Position numbers and translations under genes: made by a program. The notes below the pieces were generated by a model. The model did no database searches, had not been told where the DNA came from, and was given only the letters and a program-made list of their open reading frames with translations. Below are positions 6,295 through 13,100 of a DNA stretch of 13,456 nucleotides, in pieces (position 1 is the stretch's first letter; every line of letters begins with the position of its first letter). This DNA is from XYA12-FULL-58-9 sp001798605 (GTDB lineage: Bacteria > Myxococcota > XYA12-FULL-58-9), in contig DAINMX010000185.1 of assembly GCA_036736205.1 (NCBI GenBank), forward strand, positions 1 to 13,456. Reading direction: 5' to 3'.

Positions 6295-8025
6295 ATGAGC
6301 TCTTTAGGCAAAACACTTGCGGTTGCGACCGTGATTTCTATGGTTGCCGCTCCTTCGGTTGCTGGGAGCTCTGCGTCGCGAAAAGCTTATGAGGGTGCCC
6401 GTGGTCAGTATTTTGCCCTCAAGGACAAAAAGGAGCGGCAACAGTATCGCCACAACTGGCTCAAGGTGATTGCCGCGTTCGCTGACTTGACAGGGCAGTA
6501 CCCCGAAGCCCCGGAAGCGCCCTCCGCAATTTACACCGCCGCAGAGCTCTGGAGCGATCTTTGGCGGGTGTCCCGGCGCGAATCTGACCTAGACCAGGCT
6601 TTGGCAGGCTACGAGAGGGTGGTGCACCTCTATCCCAACAGCAATCTTGCCGATGATGCGTTGTGGCAACGGTCGCAGTTGTTCTTGTACCATGTGAAAG
6701 ACCGTGGGGCGGCGGCGCGAGCTGTCCGGGAGATTCTGAGCAGCTATGCCAATGGCGACATGAGCAGCCAAGCGGCTGCTCTGGCCAAAGAGTTGTCCGA
6801 CGTACCAGTTGCGAAGGAAGAGGTGGAAGAAGAGGAGACCACGGGGAAAATGGTCGGTCGCCGCGACGACAGGGGACCGATACCCGAAGTGACCAGCATC
6901 AAACATTGGAGCAACCCCGACTACACGCGGGTCGCGGTCTATCTGACGGGACCCGCCCTTGCCCGTTCGGGGAATGTGCCGGAGGGTGCCGGCAAGCCGG
7001 CTCGGGTTTACGTCGACATCGAAAAGGCACGTCTTTCCAAAAAGGTCGCGACCGCAACGGTGGTGCAGGACGAGTTGCTCCAGGGGGTGCGCAGTGGTCA
7101 ATACAAGGCTGCGACGGTGCGGGTGGTGCTCGACCTCGAGGCTACGGTCAAGCATCGGGTGATGACCATGGAGAACCCCTATCGCGTGGTTATTGATGCC
7201 TTCGCCACGGACGCGGCGGCGAAGATCACCCCCAATTCAGGGAAACCATTAGGACCTGATGCAGCCGAGACTCCGGTCGTCAAGACGACTGTATCCAAAA
7301 CTGCTAATGACGCCGCAGCAGGGGCAATCGACACCGAACTCGGGGGCCGTCACGTTGTTATCGACCCAGGTCACGGTGGCAGGGATGGGGGTGCATGCGG
7401 ACCAGGCAAGTCAAGCGAGAAAGACATCACCCTGGCGATTGGCCGAGAAGTGGCAGGTCTGTTGAAAAAAGAGGGGGTCGCGGTGAGTCTGACCCGGACT
7501 GCCGACAAGGCCATCGCCCTTGAAGAACGTACCGCCTTTGCGAACCGCGCAAACGCAGACATTTTCGTGTCTATCCATGCAAACTCCCACAGATCCGCAA
7601 TGGTACAAGGTATTGAGACCTATTATTTGAACGTCACCGACGATCGCTATTCCCTGCGCCTAGCAGCTGTGGAAAACCAAACCAACGAGGAGCAGGTGAG
7701 CGACCTGCAGCTCATCTTGGCTGACCTCGCTACCAAGGTGAACACCGACGAGTCGGTGGCATTGGCGAGGAGAGTGCAAAGGAGCCTCATGAAAGGGGCC
7801 AAAGCGAAAAACCCGAGAACTCGGGACCTCGGGGTCAAGGCCTCGCTTTTCTACGTTTTGTTGGGGGCACGAATGCCTTCGATTCTGGTTGAGATCGGCT
7901 TTTTGTCACATAAACACGAAGGTAAGCTCTTGACCCAATCCGCCTATCAGAAAACCACCGCCAAAGCGATCGCCGATGGTGTACTGGCTCACCTTAAGGC
8001 ACCGGCGGAAACTCCCGTGAATTAG
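6295..8025 (+). CDS. exported N-acetylmuramoyl-L-alanine amidase with TPR-like and AMIN domains
   Basis: A 576-residue periplasmic zinc amidase (Amidase_3, AmiA/B/C type) that cleaves the bond between MurNAc and L-Ala in peptidoglycan, typically during daughter-cell separation. In order: a signal peptide (about 1-24, ending near APSVAG); a helical TPR-like region (about 30-170, with QALAGYERVVHLYPNSNLADDAL); an acidic linker; an AMIN domain (about 198-303), which in relatives directs binding to the septum; a second linker; and the catalytic domain (about 350-570). Zinc ligands are H360 (DPGHGG), E375 (SSEKDI) and H428 (SIHAN); catalytic Glu is E533 (LVEIGFLS). All are intact. An in-frame TGA at 6283-6285 limits the start to GTG 6289 or ATG 6295; the ATG is chosen by codon preference, since neither has a good Shine-Dalgarno. 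The last codons are partly duplicated after the stop. AmiC-like by architecture. Confidence 0.93.
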   Translation: MSSLGKTLAVATVISMVAAPSVAGSSASRKAYEGARGQYFALKDKKERQQYRHNWLKVIAAFADLTGQYPEAPEAPSAIYTAAELWSDLWRVSRRESDLDQALAGYERVVHLYPNSNLADDALWQRSQLFLYHVKDRGAAARAVREILSSYANGDMSSQAAALAKELSDVPVAKEEVEEEETTGKMVGRRDDRGPIPEVTSIKHWSNPDYTRVAVYLTGPALARSGNVPEGAGKPARVYVDIEKARLSKKVATATVVQDELLQGVRSGQYKAATVRVVLDLEATVKHRVMTMENPYRVVIDAFATDAAAKITPNSGKPLGPDAAETPVVKTTVSKTANDAAAGAIDTELGGRHVVIDPGHGGRDGGACGPGKSSEKDITLAIGREVAGLLKKEGVAVSLTRTADKAIALEERTAFANRANADIFVSIHANSHRSAMVQGIETYYLNVTDDRYSLRLAAVENQTNEEQVSDLQLILADLATKVNTDESVALARRVQRSLMKGAKAKNPRTRDLGVKASLFYVLLGARMPSILVEIGFLSHKHEGKLLTQSAYQKTTAKAIADGVLAHLKAPAETPVN

Positions 8026-8084
8026 CGTGCGATCACCGATGGTGTCCGGGCTCGGCTCAAGGCACCCGCGTAAGCTCCCGTGAA
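7966..8084 (+). repeat. diverged tandem duplication of the amidase gene 3' end
   Basis: Copy 1 (7966-8021) is the end of the amidase gene, encoding AIADGVLAHLKAPAETPV. Copy 2 (8029-8084) lies just beyond the TAG stop and matches copy 1 at 47 of 56 positions without gaps. The period is 63 bp, exactly 21 codons, so copy 2 remains in the amidase frame. It would read AITDGVRARLKAPA and then TAA, where copy 1 has GAA. Flanks outside the 56 bp are not similar. The gene's true ancestral end could be in either copy. Confidence 0.85.
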
Positions 8085-8336
8085 AGAAGTCCCGGGATTG
8101 GCTACTTTTTGCAACGTCAATGGGGTAGAATCACCACGCTGCTATCTGATTGAATCTGCTCGGCATTGCGCCAAAGCGAAAGGTAATGTGGTACTATTTG
8201 CCACGGAACTGGGATTCCACGTCCAACCGCTCTCGTAACATGTTGATTATTAATTGGTTTTTTAATCTGGCAATGGCCCAAGAATTGCAATGCCGCTGGC
8301 GCTGCGTCCAAGGGACGAATGCATGAGGAGGCCACT
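8085..8336. other. intergenic stretch, no gene recognised
   Basis: Between the duplicated amidase tail and the small ORF lies about 250 bp with no ORF I can support. It includes an AT-rich patch (8238-8266: AACATGTT palindrome, then ATTAATT, a T6 run and TTAAT) that stands out from the GC-rich surroundings. No promoter with correct spacing, no hairpin followed by a T-run and no tRNA fold was found. An antisense ORF (8383-8117) has no ribosome site and no familiar sequence. Confidence 0.5.
8326..8331 (+). promoter_or_regulatory. perfect Shine-Dalgarno of the small ORF
   Basis: AGGAGG is followed after 5 nt (CCACT) by ATG 8337. It is the best ribosome-binding site in the window. It decides between ATG 8337 and the in-frame ATG 8319, which lies upstream of it and has no site of its own. 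Confidence 0.55.
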
Positions 8337-8501
8337 ATGCGAGGCCTAATTACCGCACGACATCTGGTCACCAATGGGACCACGATTATTCAAGAGTTTG
8401 GCCTGCCTGCATATATGCAATGCATTGCCGCTTGTCTATTTTCCCGCCGACAAATCACCTTTCTCGAGGTGATTATGCGCCTACGCCATGCCCGCGCGTA
8501 G
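8337..8501 (+). CDS. small hypothetical protein, 54 residues
   Basis: I do not recognise this protein. It begins MRGLITARHLVTNGTTIIQ and ends RLRHARA, with hydrophobic and basic stretches, two cysteines (CIAAC in the middle) and a basic C-terminus. No signal peptide or clear membrane helix is seen. Support for it being real is the perfect AGGAGG site 5 nt before the ATG. Against it are the short length, third-codon GC of about 51% (27 of 53 sense codons, visibly below the neighbouring genes), and the fact that several palindromes lie inside it, which suggests DNA selected for structure. It could be a true small gene, the remnant of a mobile element's gene, or chance. It ends 11 bp before the convergent lipoprotein gene. 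Confidence 0.4.
   Translation: MRGLITARHLVTNGTTIIQEFGLPAYMQCIAACLFSRRQITFLEVIMRLRHARA
8408..8428. repeat. two overlapping 12-bp perfect palindromes
   Basis: TGCATATATGCA (8408-8419) and GCAATGCATTGC (8417-8428) are each perfectly palindromic and share three bases. They lie inside the small ORF in a relatively AT-rich patch. Function is unknown. Confidence 0.5.
8453..8474. repeat. 8-bp stem, 6-nt loop hairpin at the end of the small ORF
   Basis: AATCACCT (8453-8460), loop TTCTCG, AGGTGATT (8467-8474). The stem is perfect. There is no T-run on either side, so it is not a standard rho-independent terminator, although it lies between two convergent reading frames. Confidence 0.5.
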
Positions 8502-8512
8502 CTGCCGCCCGA

Positions 8513-10609
8513 CTAGAACCACCAATAATATTCATAACCTGTGGTGCCTGGAAGAGCTACCTTGGCGGCCAGACTCATGTCTGAGACCTTGTGAACGCTG
8601 ACGCCACGGTCGCTGATGGCATAGATGAACATGGTGTCGAAGTTCGCGCCCATGAAGATGCTGCGGCGCACGTCCCGCCAATCCCAATAGGTCTCGGTGT
8701 CGGTGTTGAAGAAGTCGGAGTGATCGATGCTGCCATATAGGGACAAGGAACCCTCGAGGTCGACATTGATGAGCTGCAGACGGCTGAAATACTCGTAACC
8801 GTAGTAGCCTTCGTTGTCATAGTAGGAACGGTAGCTCGAAAGGGGAATGGCGAGCAGGCCATTCCAATATTGGAATGCCTTGTGTTCCCACATGGCCTCA
8901 CTCCAGGCGTAACTCCAGCCGTCCTCGGGGCTCGGGGGCTCGAGCATCAGCGTCGCATCGACGGCGGGGGCGGCGAAGTCGCTGACATCGAACAGGGAGA
9001 TCTGCGGGGCCCACCAGAACATGCCCTCGTCGTCGCCGCCGTAGCCGATGGTCAACAGACTGTCCTCGATGGGGTGGATGTAAGTGGAGACGCCGGGGAC
9101 TTTGAGCTCGCCAATGATGCCTGGATTTGTTGGGTTGCTGAGGTCAATGGTCCACAGGGGATCCACATTGCGGAAGGTGACCAAGAAACCCTTGTCTCCG
9201 AGGAATCGTGACGACCAGATGCGCTCACCAATCGCAATACCGCCAACATGGCCAATGACCTCAAGGCTGCTGGTGCCCGCGAGGACATAAACGTGGTTTT
9301 CTGGCTCTGGGGGATTTTCCAGCCACCAACGGCCCCACTGGCCCGTGGTCGCAGCGACGCGAACGTTGCCTTGGTACTCAGAGAAGGAGAACTGGTCGAG
9401 GGTCAAACCATCGATGCGACCGCTGCCTGTATAGGTGGTGACCCCGGCCGTCGAGATGTCAAAGCGGTGGACATTCGTGGCTTCCTGGAACTCGTCGTTG
9501 TTCCAATACCACCACCAATCCTGGGCTGGCTCGGCGAGGAGCATCACATCTTGGGATGCATAAACAGTGCTCCAGTTTGTCACGATGTGGTCAGACTCGA
9601 ATGAAAATGATGGACTTTCCAGATTGAGGCTAAGGATTGAGCTGATCCCATGACTCATTCCGTCGTCGGCCATTGCGAAGTTTTGGCAGCCACCGGCGGC
9701 GAAGCGATGCTCGACAAAACCCTGGCCAATACGTTCGTAGATGGATGGCACAAAGTCAGACAGAGGGGTGTTGAAGATGGTGACGTTGTTTTGGCGAATG
9801 GCCCGTTGTGCTGCCTCGTCCCAGATGACGTCGCGCATCGGGTCGTCCCAATCGATCTGGTAATACTCGTCTGGCAGCTCAGGCCAGTAGATGAGGCCGG
9901 GAATATCCATCATGCCGTAGGAAACGGCGCGGACGGTGCCGTCCACCCGACGGGCGGTCTGGTACCAGCCCTCAAGGAAGAGCTCGCGGCTCGCGGTAGG
10001 GTTGGTACGATCGGAGATATCGACCACCGTCACCTTGGTGAGAATCGCGCTGCCGTACCACCAAGAGTCGTTGACGCGGTCGGCCACAAGCTCTCGCAGG
10101 GGGTGTTCCTCAGGCATTTGATAGGTGTAGACCTGAGAAAACACAGTGAGAGCGTCGTCGCCGATGAGCATCTGGAAGGGATAGCCCTCGAGCTCCAAAG
10201 TGGACTCGTGGGTGAGCTCGCCAAAAACAGGAACCCCCATGATTTCCAAGCGGGCACCGTTGAGCAGGTAGATGAAGTAACCGTCGGTCTTGACGAAGTC
10301 GGCCTCGTCGACGCCGCCTTCCTGATTGTTGGTTCCAGAGTAGTCGACGCCTTGCTCACGACCGCTATCTTGGCTGTTCGCGGCCTCCCGTATGGGCCCG
10401 CCGACACGCCCCCCGTGGGACGCCGATGACAGCAGACGCACCCGCATTTCTTCCGCGAGGTTCTGCTGGAGAGCCTCGTGAAGATCACCACAGGACTCGA
10501 AACTAACTAGATTCGCGGTGGTGCGCGGACTTTTGTTATTTACTTCGATGTTGTCTTCCAAACATCCTGTTGCCATTGATAAAATCAGAAATACCGCAAA
10601 TGTTCTCAT
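8513..10609 (-). CDS. beta-propeller domain lipoprotein (COG4880/Beta_propel type)
   Basis: A 698-residue secreted lipoprotein of unknown function. The start is ATG 10609: the reading frame extends upstream to 10681, but GGGAG (10617-10621) lies 7 nt before this ATG and the N-terminus is then a lipoprotein signal (MRTFAVFLILSMATGC, Cys16 as lipid-modified residue). After a linker, residues 93-110 contain TNNQEGGVDEADFVKTDG, the hallmark opening of the 'C-terminal beta-propeller, distantly WD-40-related' family (recalled as TNxQxxGVDEADxVKTDG). The rest is a Trp- and Tyr-rich series of beta blades with repeated strands such as VTVVDISDRTNPTA, WTIDLSNPTNPGIIGELKVPG and SLFDVSDFAAPAVDATLML. It ends EYYWWF. 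No catalytic residues are known for the family; binding or scaffold roles at the cell surface are plausible. It has its own promoter facing away from the M28 gene. Confidence 0.85.
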   Translation of the reverse strand: MRTFAVFLILSMATGCLEDNIEVNNKSPRTTANLVSFESCGDLHEALQQNLAEEMRVRLLSSASHGGRVGGPIREAANSQDSGREQGVDYSGTNNQEGGVDEADFVKTDGYFIYLLNGARLEIMGVPVFGELTHESTLELEGYPFQMLIGDDALTVFSQVYTYQMPEEHPLRELVADRVNDSWWYGSAILTKVTVVDISDRTNPTASRELFLEGWYQTARRVDGTVRAVSYGMMDIPGLIYWPELPDEYYQIDWDDPMRDVIWDEAAQRAIRQNNVTIFNTPLSDFVPSIYERIGQGFVEHRFAAGGCQNFAMADDGMSHGISSILSLNLESPSFSFESDHIVTNWSTVYASQDVMLLAEPAQDWWWYWNNDEFQEATNVHRFDISTAGVTTYTGSGRIDGLTLDQFSFSEYQGNVRVAATTGQWGRWWLENPPEPENHVYVLAGTSSLEVIGHVGGIAIGERIWSSRFLGDKGFLVTFRNVDPLWTIDLSNPTNPGIIGELKVPGVSTYIHPIEDSLLTIGYGGDDEGMFWWAPQISLFDVSDFAAPAVDATLMLEPPSPEDGWSYAWSEAMWEHKAFQYWNGLLAIPLSSYRSYYDNEGYYGYEYFSRLQLINVDLEGSLSLYGSIDHSDFFNTDTETYWDWRDVRRSIFMGANFDTMFIYAISDRGVSVHKVSDMSLAAKVALPGTTGYEYYWWF

Positions 10610-10616
10610 GGGCTCA

Positions 10617-10621
10617 CTCCC
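10617..10621 (-). promoter_or_regulatory. Shine-Dalgarno that fixes the lipoprotein start
   Basis: GGGAG on the minus strand, 7 nt before ATG 10609. It favours this start over the upstream in-frame ATG at 10681, which would bury the lipoprotein signal 24 residues inside the protein. Confidence 0.7.
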
Positions 10622-10698
10622 TACCTGGTAGTCGAACAGGGCAACGTGCAAAGGCTGCGCCAAAACATGTCGCCGTGACACAACTGATTTTCATCTTG

Positions 10699-10727
10699 TT
10701 TTTAAACCACAAAAGAAGATACGTCAA
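10699..10727 (-). promoter_or_regulatory. candidate promoter of the beta-propeller lipoprotein
   Basis: On the minus strand TTGACG (10722-10727), exactly 17 bp, then TAAAAA (10699-10704). The -35 matches five of six consensus bases and the -10 four of six. It predicts a leader of about 80 nt. It lies only 25 bp upstream of the M28 start, so the two divergent genes share a compact control region. It also means the ATG at 10681 would be within 12 nt of the predicted transcript start. Confidence 0.5.
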
Positions 10728-10751
10728 CGGTTGGATACGTGAGGTGCAGCC

Positions 10752-13061
10752 ATGTTGCCTATTCACAGAGATGGCGTTCTCGCCTTGGGTCTCCTGCTCG
10801 CGAGCATAGCCTTTGCCGTCGGTCGCCTCTCACCCCCAAGGGCAAAGGACATCAATGCCGCTTTGGAGGATTTCTCAGCGGCGAGGGCCATGACCCATGT
10901 GCGGGCAATCGCCCAGGAGCCACATCCCGTCGGTACCAGCGCTCACGCCAGGGCTCGGCAGTACATTCTCAATGAGCTCACGGCGGTCGGGCTTGAGCCT
11001 GAGAACCACTCTGCCATTGTGACCGCACGCTTTGTTGGGCGGATACGCACGGCTCGAGTCCACAATATCGTCGCCCGCAAAAAGGGACAGGGCGGATCGC
11101 ACACCATCTTGATGATGGCTCACTACGATTCTGTGGAGAACGCCCCCGGTGCCGCAGATGATTCCTCCGCTGTGGCGACTCTCTTGGAGACCGCCCGGTC
11201 TCTCAACGCCAGCGGGCCACTTAAGAACGACGTTATCTTCCTCGTCACCGACGCTGAGGAAATAGGTCTATTGGGAGCGAGGGCTGCGGTCCGCGACCTG
11301 CCCTGGGTCGACGAGGTCGATTTGGTTCTCAACTTCGAAGCCCGTGGCTATCGCGGACCGGTGGCCATGTTCGAGACCCTTGGCAATAACGGTGAGGTCA
11401 TTGTTGGCTTTGCCAAGGCAGCGCCGCGTCCGGTGGCAAGCTCCCTGATAGCCAACCTCGCCAAGCTATTGCCGAACGACACGGATCTCACTGCCTGGGG
11501 TCCCACCGGCGTCGCCGGGCTGAACTTCGCCTTTGCCGATGGCCTCGAGCGCTACCACACCGCCGCCGACAACATTGAGGGCCTCGACCCGCGAAGCTTG
11601 CAGCACGATGGGGATTACGGCTTGGCCATGGTACGCCACTTCGGCAATCTGGAGCAGTCATGGAAGGCCACAGACAACCGCGTCTACTTCGACGTGGCGT
11701 CCCTGTTTGTCGTTCATTATCGGACGAGTTGGGCTTGGCTGTGGTTGTTTTTCGGAGTCAGTTTGGTTGGTGGAGCCATTTTTCTCGGTCGCAAATCCGG
11801 TGCGAGCCTTAGGCGAATAGCCGCGGCCTGGGGGATGCACCTCGGAGTTGTGTTTGCGAGCGCCATTGTCGTCCAAGTACTCGCCACGGCGGTCAGCCAC
11901 GGTGTGGACCGGCGTCTGGTATGGACGCAGAACCGCTTCTTCCTTGTCGGTTATCTCCTGCTCGGGGGGGCCCTTTGGCTGTTGTGGCTCAAACCCTTTG
12001 CCAAACGGATTTCCCCTTGGGAGCGCCTCGCGGGGAGCTTGCCCATGTGGCTCATCCCGGCAGCATTGACCACGTGGTTGGCACCGGGGAGCTCCTACGC
12101 GTTCACCTGGCCGATGATTTTCGCCGCAGGGCAGGCCTGCCTCCTTGCCATGTCAGAGCGGCCCGGCAAGGAGCGCCTGGGGGTCTGGTCTGATTTTCTG
12201 TTGGTGCCACAAGGTCTGATGATTGCTGCTGTGGTCTATGTCATGTTGCTCATGGACGGGGGCCTCATGCCCGGCCCCGCCATGGCCTATGCAACCTTTG
12301 GTTTCGCTGGCCTGGGGGTTGTGTGGTTGCGTCTGCCAAGGGTGGCGCACGGCTTCAGAGCGATTGGCATCTGCGCCCTCGCATCCATCTTGGCAATTCT
12401 TTTGGGCATCCTCACCTTCAGGCCCGGCACGAGCGGGCCCCGCTACACGACCCTCAAATATGGCCACAATGCTGTCTCTGGTGAGACCCTATGGCTCGGC
12501 GACCCAGCGGACGAGGACCCTTGGCTCGAGCCGTTGTTCGCCAACAACGCCAACACCGGCGACTTGTCGGCTTTTTCTGTATTCACCAAGACCCGTCGTT
12601 TTGTTCCAGCGGACCCAGTTGATTTGCCGAGCCCGAGCATCACGCTACTGGACGAAACCCGAGTGCCCGAGGGGCGTAAGCTGTCCCTGGCCGTGCGCTC
12701 CCAGAGGAACGCACGCGCCATCCATCTGTGGCGAGAGATGGGTCCTGGCATCTTGGCCACCAGGGTGAACGGCGAGGTTCCCATTTCCCATACTCGTTTC
12801 AACTCCGAGACCGACGCCAAGTTCGGTGAGCTCATCCTCGGCGAGACCCGTTCGTCGTGGAAGGTGATTCTCTATCAGCTGGGCGACGAGGAGGTGATTC
12901 TGGAGGTGGTGACCGGCGACGCCCCTTTGCAGCTGCGGGTGATGGACGAAACCCCGGGGATACCGCCCTTGCCAGCAGGCATCTCTCTGCCGCGCCCCCA
13001 AGGCTCGGCGCCATCGCAGGAGAGCGACGTCACCTTGGTGAGTCAGGTTTTTGTCTTTTGA
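10752..13061 (+). CDS. membrane-anchored M28 zinc metallopeptidase, Fxna/ERMP1-like architecture
   Basis: A 769-residue membrane protein. An N-terminal hydrophobic anchor (about 8-24) is followed by an M28 aminopeptidase domain (about 45-300) with all ligands: H124 and D126 (MMAHYDSV), D136 (GAADDSS), E169-E170 (DAEEIG), E196 (NFEARG) and H269 (ERYHTAADN). E169 is the expected general base and the others bind two zinc ions. Then come about eight hydrophobic segments (near 326-346, 360-380, 396-413, 430-445, 449-467, 482-501, 508-527, 536-556) and a soluble C-terminal region (557-769). This layout recalls eukaryotic ERMP1/Fxna and vacuolar M28 peptidases; bacterial members exist. The peptidase domain should face the periplasm and trim N-termini of peptides or proteins, with substrate unknown. 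GAGGTG (10741-10746) lies 5 nt before the ATG. Divergent from the lipoprotein gene. Confidence 0.9.
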   Translation: MLPIHRDGVLALGLLLASIAFAVGRLSPPRAKDINAALEDFSAARAMTHVRAIAQEPHPVGTSAHARARQYILNELTAVGLEPENHSAIVTARFVGRIRTARVHNIVARKKGQGGSHTILMMAHYDSVENAPGAADDSSAVATLLETARSLNASGPLKNDVIFLVTDAEEIGLLGARAAVRDLPWVDEVDLVLNFEARGYRGPVAMFETLGNNGEVIVGFAKAAPRPVASSLIANLAKLLPNDTDLTAWGPTGVAGLNFAFADGLERYHTAADNIEGLDPRSLQHDGDYGLAMVRHFGNLEQSWKATDNRVYFDVASLFVVHYRTSWAWLWLFFGVSLVGGAIFLGRKSGASLRRIAAAWGMHLGVVFASAIVVQVLATAVSHGVDRRLVWTQNRFFLVGYLLLGGALWLLWLKPFAKRISPWERLAGSLPMWLIPAALTTWLAPGSSYAFTWPMIFAAGQACLLAMSERPGKERLGVWSDFLLVPQGLMIAAVVYVMLLMDGGLMPGPAMAYATFGFAGLGVVWLRLPRVAHGFRAIGICALASILAILLGILTFRPGTSGPRYTTLKYGHNAVSGETLWLGDPADEDPWLEPLFANNANTGDLSAFSVFTKTRRFVPADPVDLPSPSITLLDETRVPEGRKLSLAVRSQRNARAIHLWREMGPGILATRVNGEVPISHTRFNSETDAKFGELILGETRSSWKVILYQLGDEEVILEVVTGDAPLQLRVMDETPGIPPLPAGISLPRPQGSAPSQESDVTLVSQVFVF

Positions 13062-13100
13062 ACGCTGCCGCTCAGATCTCCTTCACCGACGAGGCTGGCC

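Noticed and set aside
8098..8114. Possible sigma-54 promoter (TTGGCTAC...TTGCAA)
   Set aside because: Only 9 bp separate the GG and GC elements, whereas 10 are required, and the -24 element otherwise matches poorly.
7798..8181. 12-mer GCCAAAGCGAAA repeated in the amidase gene and the gap after it
   Set aside because: Several shared 12-mers are expected by chance in a window of this size; flanks are unrelated.
8243..8268. Possible sigma-70 promoter in the AT-rich patch (TTGATT...TAATCT)
   Set aside because: The spacer is only 14 bp, outside the usable range.
8117..8383. 88-codon minus-strand ORF in the gap after the amidase
   Set aside because: No Shine-Dalgarno, no recognisable motif, and it overlaps the better-supported small ORF on the other strand.
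9650..10429. 259-codon plus-strand ORF antisense to the beta-propeller lipoprotein
   Set aside because: Shadow of the lipoprotein codon pattern; Val/Asp/His-rich composition typical of complement frames and no start signal.
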